This document shows positions 6,695 to 11,068 of a stretch of DNA of 11,068 bases, one piece after another. The stretch comes from Chryseosolibacter sp040902445 (lineage in GTDB: Bacteria > Bacteroidota > Bacteroidia > Cytophagales > Cyclobacteriaceae). The translations under genes were made by a program, and so were the position numbers. Position 1 is the first letter of the stretch. Every line of letters starts with the position of its first letter. A model generated the notes under the pieces. That model was not told the origin of the DNA and made no database searches. It saw only the letters and a list, made by a program, of their open reading frames with translations. The stretch spans positions 1-11,068 of the forward strand of contig JBBDXJ010000334.1 in the NCBI GenBank assembly GCA_040902445.1, written 5' to 3'.

Positions 6695-9600
6695 ATGAGA
6701 TACGGTATTGCCATTTTATTGTTGGTAGTGATTTGGGGAAAGCTTTGTGCGCAAAAAAATGGGACAGATCAAAATAGACAATCCTTATTTACGATGCTAT
6801 CAGCCTCAGAAACTGGCATTGATTTTAGAAACGAGGTAACTGAAACAAGAGAAGCCAACATTTTTATTTATAAGAATTTTTATCAGGGCGGTGGGGTAGC
6901 CATAGGAGATATTAATAATGACGGATTGTTGGATTTATATTTCACAGGCAACCAGGTTGGCGACAAATTATATCTTAATAAAGGTAATCTTCAGTTTGTT
7001 GACATTACAAGTAAAGCCGGGATAATTAATGACGGTAGTTGGTCCTTTGGCGTTACTATAGTGGATATTAACAATGATGGTTTAAAGGATATTTACGTTT
7101 GCAAAAGCCTGTACAATAACCAACCCGAAAAACGCAGAAACAAATTATATATCAATAATGGTAACTCGACGTTCACGGAGTCCGCTGCAAAGTATGGGTT
7201 AGATGATCCATGGAGGAGTGTACAAGCGAGTTTCCTGGATTATGATAAAGATGGTGACCTCGATATGTTCCTGATAAATCAGCCTCCTAACCCTTCCCGA
7301 CTAGCCCCAGCAGAAGGAGCAGATGGACGGGCGCTTGAATTCATGTTCCGCTTTTTTGAAAATAAAGGAGGCAAATTTGAAGACGTAACAGCAGAAGCTG
7401 GGTTACTCAATCCAGGTTATGGTTTAAATGCAATAGCCGCTGATTTTAACAATGATGGCTGGCAGGATATCTATGTTTCAAATGATTATGATGGTCCTGA
7501 CTTTTTATATATAAACAACAAAAACAAAACATTTACTAATACCATCAATGAGAGCATGAAACATATATCCAACTTTAGTATGGGGTCCGACGTGGGGGAT
7601 ATAAACAGGGATGGCTGGATAGATTTGGCGGTAGTTGACATGGTAGCAGAAGATAATTACCGGTTGAAAGCAAACATGAGCGGCATGGAGCCAGCGCGGT
7701 TCTGGAAAACGGTTAGCAATGGTGGACATTATCAGTATATGTTTAATACGTTGCAGTTAAATAATGGAGCTAATGATAAAGGGATACTTTCTTTTAGTGA
7801 TATAGGCCAAATGGCAGGCGTTTCCAATACTGATTGGAGCTGGTCGCCACTACTTGCAGATTTTGACAACGACGGATTGCTTGATCTGTTTGTCAGCAAC
7901 GGAATAAAAAGGGAAATACGGAATTCTGACGCTATCCGCAAAATGGATGAGTACCTCGAAGATGTTGTAAAAAAAATGCAGTTACAAAACCAGAATATTA
8001 CAGGAACTAATCTGATAGAAAAGGTGGATTTAGATACAATGTTGTCATTTTTCCCCATTCAAAAATTAAAAAATTATGTTTTCCGGAATAAGGGAAACTT
8101 AATTTTTGAAAAAGCTATGCAAAACTGGGGGCTCGAACAGGAAACTTTTTCAACCGGAGCGGCTTATGGTGATTTGGATAACGACGGAGATATTGACCTG
8201 GTTGTTAATAATGTCGATGATGTATCCGCTATTTACAGAAACAACCAGGAAAAAAGAAATAAGAATCATTATCTGCGTATTAAATTAAAAGCTAACAAAA
8301 AGGAACTTAGTTTTTATGGTAGCCGGGCAACTATTTACTACGGATCAAAAAAGCAAATGGCAGAATTATCCAGTTCAAAAGGAATCAATTCGAGCAGTGA
8401 AGAGGTGTTTCATTTTGGACTAGGACAGTATAGCGGGAAAATAGACAGTATTGAAGTTGTGTGGAATGATGGCAAGGTTAGCCTTTCAAAAAATGTAAGC
8501 ATTGATCAAACATGGGTTATTGATCATACAGGTAGCACAAACACTTTACTTACCGCAGGGATACAAAAAAACAACCGGATTTTTGAAGATGTTACAGAGG
8601 CCTGGAGGGTTAACTTTAGTCATGTAGAAAATACGTTTGATGATTTTGAAACGGAAGTTTTATTACCTCATAAAATGTCAACACTAGGTCCGGGGCTGGC
8701 TGTTGGCGATATGAACGGAGATGCTTTAGAAGACTTTTTTATAGGTGGTGCATCTGGCCAATCCGGCAAATTGTTTATCCAAAACAAAGCTGGTCAATTC
8801 ACTGAAAATACTCCTGCTGGTTTTTCAACTGATGCTGTTTATGAAGATATGGGAGCAGTATGGTTTGATGCTGATTCAGACGGTGACCTGGATTTATATG
8901 TAGTGAGCGGCGGTAATGAATACGGGTCAGCTAATAATCCTTATCAGGATCGTCTTTACATTAACGATGGGAAGGGCCAACTTACTAATTTGCCTTCTGC
9001 ACTGCCTGTTTTAACCAGTAGCGGTTCAAGGGTAAAAGTTGCAGATTATGATAGTGACGGTGATCTGGATCTTTTTGTAGGTGGGCGTCAGGTGCCGGGC
9101 AGGTATCCGGAACCAACGGATAGCTATATTCTCAAAAACCAGTGGAAAGAAACAGGGACATTACATTTTATTAAACTGGAAGATACTGCTCTTAAAAACA
9201 TGGGAATGGTTACGGATGCGGTCTGGTCGGATTATGATAAAGATGGTGATCTGGATCTTATTGTTGTTGGTGAATGGATGCCGATAACTATTTTAGAAAA
9301 TGAAAAAGGACATTTTGTAAATAAAGTCCATGCTTTATCGCTGACTAATACAACCGGATGGTGGAGCAGCATTACAGCAGAAGATTTGGATGGAGATGGG
9401 GATGATGATTATGTTTTAGGAAACCTCGGGCTCAACTATAAATACAAAGCATCACCAACAGAACCTTTTACAGTTTATTATAAAGATTTTGACAACAATG
9501 GCCACAATGATATTGTCCTGGGATATTATAACTATGGCGAGTTGTTTCCATTAAGAGGACGTTCCTGTTCATCACAGCAGATACCTGATATAAAAAAGAA

Positions 9601-10066
9601 ATTCGTTGACTACAATGCATTTGCTTCATCAAACCTGAAGGAGGTATATGGTGAGCAGAATCTGAATCAATCCCTGCATTATGAAGTGCAAATGTTTCAG
9701 AGCGTCTGTATGAGAAACATGGGTGGTGGGAATTTTGATATTAAACAGTTGCCTTCGGAGGCGCAGATTTCAAGTATTAATAGTACGGTTGTTGCCGATG
9801 TTGACGGGGATGGAATAAAGGATTTGATAGTAGCTGGTAATATGTATGGATCCGAAATTGAAACACCCCGGAATGATGCGAGCGTTGGACTTTTTCTAAA
9901 GGGATTGGGCGGCTGCAATTATAAACCTGTACCTCCACATCAAAGTGGTTTATATCTTCCTTACGATGTAAAAGACATGAAGTTGATAAAGTTGGGTAAA
10001 GAAAATGCTTTAATTGTTGCAGTGAATAATGCTCCCGCGAGATTAATTAAAATCAGGAATAAGTAA
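6695..10066 (+). CDS. Exported FG-GAP/VCBS-repeat protein with ASPIC/UnbV domain (CRTAC1-like)
   Basis: A 1123-residue secreted or surface protein, common beside SusCD pairs in Bacteroidota but of unestablished function. MRYGIAILLLVVIWGKLCAQ is a signal peptide with likely signal peptidase I cleavage after LCA; the cysteine is not in a lipobox. Fourteen DxDxDG-type calcium-loop motifs are visible, with first Asp at about residues 72, 124, 182, 250, 302, 389 and 493, then 672, 725, 784, 846, 897, 931 and 1035; most read like DYDKDGDLDLFV. Such FG-GAP blades build integrin-alpha-like beta-propellers. Between the groups, residues 524-611 match the ASPIC/UnbV domain (NHYLRIKLKANKKELSFYGS, later GINSSSEEVFHFGLG and IEVVWNDGK). 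Motif 8 (DMNGDALEDF) has Ala for the usual Gly and motif 13 (DFDNNGHNDI) has Asn for Asp. The start is fixed by the signal peptide; no Shine-Dalgarno. It may bind glycan or protein at the surface, which is inference. Similar proteins are sometimes mislabelled RNA-binding. Confidence 0.95.
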   Translation: MRYGIAILLLVVIWGKLCAQKNGTDQNRQSLFTMLSASETGIDFRNEVTETREANIFIYKNFYQGGGVAIGDINNDGLLDLYFTGNQVGDKLYLNKGNLQFVDITSKAGIINDGSWSFGVTIVDINNDGLKDIYVCKSLYNNQPEKRRNKLYINNGNSTFTESAAKYGLDDPWRSVQASFLDYDKDGDLDMFLINQPPNPSRLAPAEGADGRALEFMFRFFENKGGKFEDVTAEAGLLNPGYGLNAIAADFNNDGWQDIYVSNDYDGPDFLYINNKNKTFTNTINESMKHISNFSMGSDVGDINRDGWIDLAVVDMVAEDNYRLKANMSGMEPARFWKTVSNGGHYQYMFNTLQLNNGANDKGILSFSDIGQMAGVSNTDWSWSPLLADFDNDGLLDLFVSNGIKREIRNSDAIRKMDEYLEDVVKKMQLQNQNITGTNLIEKVDLDTMLSFFPIQKLKNYVFRNKGNLIFEKAMQNWGLEQETFSTGAAYGDLDNDGDIDLVVNNVDDVSAIYRNNQEKRNKNHYLRIKLKANKKELSFYGSRATIYYGSKKQMAELSSSKGINSSSEEVFHFGLGQYSGKIDSIEVVWNDGKVSLSKNVSIDQTWVIDHTGSTNTLLTAGIQKNNRIFEDVTEAWRVNFSHVENTFDDFETEVLLPHKMSTLGPGLAVGDMNGDALEDFFIGGASGQSGKLFIQNKAGQFTENTPAGFSTDAVYEDMGAVWFDADSDGDLDLYVVSGGNEYGSANNPYQDRLYINDGKGQLTNLPSALPVLTSSGSRVKVADYDSDGDLDLFVGGRQVPGRYPEPTDSYILKNQWKETGTLHFIKLEDTALKNMGMVTDAVWSDYDKDGDLDLIVVGEWMPITILENEKGHFVNKVHALSLTNTTGWWSSITAEDLDGDGDDDYVLGNLGLNYKYKASPTEPFTVYYKDFDNNGHNDIVLGYYNYGELFPLRGRSCSSQQIPDIKKKFVDYNAFASSNLKEVYGEQNLNQSLHYEVQMFQSVCMRNMGGGNFDIKQLPSEAQISSINSTVVADVDGDGIKDLIVAGNMYGSEIETPRNDASVGLFLKGLGGCNYKPVPPHQSGLYLPYDVKDMKLIKLGKENALIVAVNNAPARLIKIRNK

Positions 10067-10137
10067 ACGACTCTGAGAAGAGTGTACTTGTATTTTATAA
10101 ATGTCCGGGCAATTCTTACATACTACAACTGCGTATC
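10067..10137 (+). other. Short intergenic gap with a small inverted repeat
   Basis: Seventy-one bases. ACTCT (10070-10074) and AGAGT (10079-10083) form a five-pair stem around GAGA just after the stop codon, too weak to call a terminator. The spacing fits either readthrough from the FG-GAP/ASPIC gene into the lipoprotein hydrolase gene or a separate promoter; no promoter motif is evident. Confidence 0.3.
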
Positions 10138-11068
10138 ATGAAGAATCCACATCTGTTTTTATATGGTTTTTTTTGTTTCTTGGTTGCTTGCCAACCTGGA
10201 AAAATAAAGAACCTGAAATTCGACAAAGATCTATATGCCAAAAATCTCATCGGGATAACATGTGATTTTCCAAAACAGGCGGAAAAGCCGGAATTTGCCT
10301 GGTATATTTCTTCTTCTCCTGATGGAGAATGGGAAAAATTACTCGGGATTGAGACTGACAAAATTGTTTTGCTCACGGGATATGTTGGCAAATATTTAAA
10401 ATGCACTGCAAGTTATCGGGTTAATGGTGAGAGTTTCACGGCTTCCGCAGTATCGTCAGAGCCGGTTAAATACAAGGGAAATCAAAATACAGATTGGTTT
10501 AAGGATGCTGGTTTTGGAATCATGGTTCATTATCTCCAACCCCAAATGTCTCCTGATGGCGGGTCGGTCGGGTGGAACTTGGCAGTAAACAGTTTTGATG
10601 TCGAAAAATTTGCTGAACAGGTGCATGAGGCCAAGGCTGGCTTTGTTTTGTTCACACTAGGGCAAAATTCAGGACACTACTGTGCTCCCAATGCTGTATT
10701 CGACAGTGTAGTGGGAGTTTCTCCCGGAGAGTATTGCTCAACGCGGGATCTACCCCTGGATTTGATAGGCGCGTTAGATAAATTTAAAATACCGTTGTTG
10801 TTATACCTGCCCAGCAATCCTCCGGGAAATAATCCGCTGGTTTCCGAAAAATTCCATTATGTCTATAAAAAAGATTCCGCAACAAGTCAGTTCAACCAGC
10901 CCATTCTTGAAAATATGATCAGGGAATGGAGCCTGAGATATGGTGACAGGGTTAAAGGCTGGTGGTTTGATGGGTTGTATTCATGGAACAATATTCGGGA
11001 CACACGGATGGATATGTCGCGGAAGCATAATATAAGTACACATACGCTGGCCGCAAAAGCAGGAAACA
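10138..11068 (+). CDS. Lipoprotein with Ig-like domain and GH29 (alpha-L-fucosidase)-like catalytic barrel, partial (3' end outside window)
   Basis: The frame is open from ATG 10138 to the window edge, giving 310 residues without a stop. MKNPHLFLYGFFCFLVAC is a lipoprotein signal peptide with lipobox LVAC, so Cys18 is the expected lipid anchor; this fixes the start. Residues about 33-112 look like an Ig-type beta domain (FAWYISSSPDGEWEKL, then YVGKYLKCTASYRVNG and SSEPV). From 119 the sequence resembles the start of the GH29 barrel: DWFKDAGFGIMVHY matches the family's WFkdakFGifiHwG, keeping the fucose-contacting His as His131; FDVEKFAEQVHEAKAGFVLF follows; KGWWFDG (273-279) corresponds to the strand bearing the nucleophile, giving Asp278. 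The usual KHHDGF is replaced by GQNSGHY (175-181), so specificity is doubtful and activity unproven. The second half is missing. Likely role is glycan cleavage at the cell surface for the SusCD pair upstream; a catalytically altered binding protein is the alternative. Confidence 0.8.
   Translation, partial: MKNPHLFLYGFFCFLVACQPGKIKNLKFDKDLYAKNLIGITCDFPKQAEKPEFAWYISSSPDGEWEKLLGIETDKIVLLTGYVGKYLKCTASYRVNGESFTASAVSSEPVKYKGNQNTDWFKDAGFGIMVHYLQPQMSPDGGSVGWNLAVNSFDVEKFAEQVHEAKAGFVLFTLGQNSGHYCAPNAVFDSVVGVSPGEYCSTRDLPLDLIGALDKFKIPLLLYLPSNPPGNNPLVSEKFHYVYKKDSATSQFNQPILENMIREWSLRYGDRVKGWWFDGLYSWNNIRDTRMDMSRKHNISTHTLAAKAGN

Noticed and set aside
6695..6754. Lipoprotein status for the FG-GAP/ASPIC protein
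   Set aside because: The signal-peptide cysteine is preceded by GKL, which does not fit a lipobox; LCA-Q fits signal peptidase I better.
10116..10406. Minus-strand frame opposite the start of the GH29-like gene
   Set aside because: The plus strand carries a lipobox signal peptide and Ig-like domain over the same bases; the minus frame has no recognisable content.
1..11068. CRISPR array, tRNA/rRNA, insertion sequence or phage module
   Set aside because: No regularly spaced direct repeats, RNA gene signatures, transposase-like proteins or terminal inverted repeats were seen. The repeated DxDxDG-coding stretches are protein repeats, not a DNA array.

Overview
The window looks like part of a Bacteroidota chromosome, most plausibly a soil or environmental Chitinophagaceae/Cytophagales-type bacterium. 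This rests on protein families largely particular to that phylum: a FecR anti-sigma factor with a DUF4974-type C-terminus, a SusC/RagA receptor carrying an STN signalling domain, a SusD/RagB lipoprotein, and a FG-GAP/ASPIC-UnbV surface protein. Start codons also lack strong Shine-Dalgarno sequences and sit in A/T-rich leaders, as is usual in this phylum. All supported genes are on the + strand.

Layout: (1) 14-1054, a membrane-bound FecR-type anti-sigma regulator; its partner ECF sigma factor would be expected just upstream, outside the window. (2) 1055-1226, a 172-base leader with three inverted repeats and a 13-codon upstream ORF. (3) 1227-4676 and 4698-6416, a SusC-like TonB-dependent transporter and its SusD-like glycan-binding lipoprotein, 21 bases apart and clearly one transcription unit. 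(4) 6454-6489, a very strong stem-loop (14 bp perfect stem) closing the susCD unit, followed by about 200 bases of A/T-rich spacer. (5) 6695-10066, a 1123-residue exported protein with fourteen Ca-binding DxDxDG-type repeats, seven on each side of an ASPIC/UnbV domain. (6) 10138 to the window end, a lipoprotein cut off by the edge, with an Ig-like N-terminal domain and the start of a GH29 (alpha-L-fucosidase)-like barrel.

Together these read as a signalling-type polysaccharide utilisation locus. Substrate in the SusCD channel would be sensed through the receptor's STN domain, relayed by FecR to an ECF sigma factor, and would raise expression of the uptake pair. The lipoprotein hydrolase would cut the glycan outside the cell or at its surface. 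The FG-GAP/ASPIC protein commonly accompanies SusCD pairs but its role is not established. The substrate cannot be read from the sequence; the GH29-like enzyme hints at a fucosylated or related deoxy-sugar glycan, but its sugar-binding motif is altered, so this is weak.

Most of the window is a recognisable system. The least explained parts are the hairpin-rich leader before the receptor, the divergent GH29-like hydrolase, the 7+7 repeat architecture of the large exported protein, and a fall in G+C inside the receptor gene after its regulatory N-terminal module.
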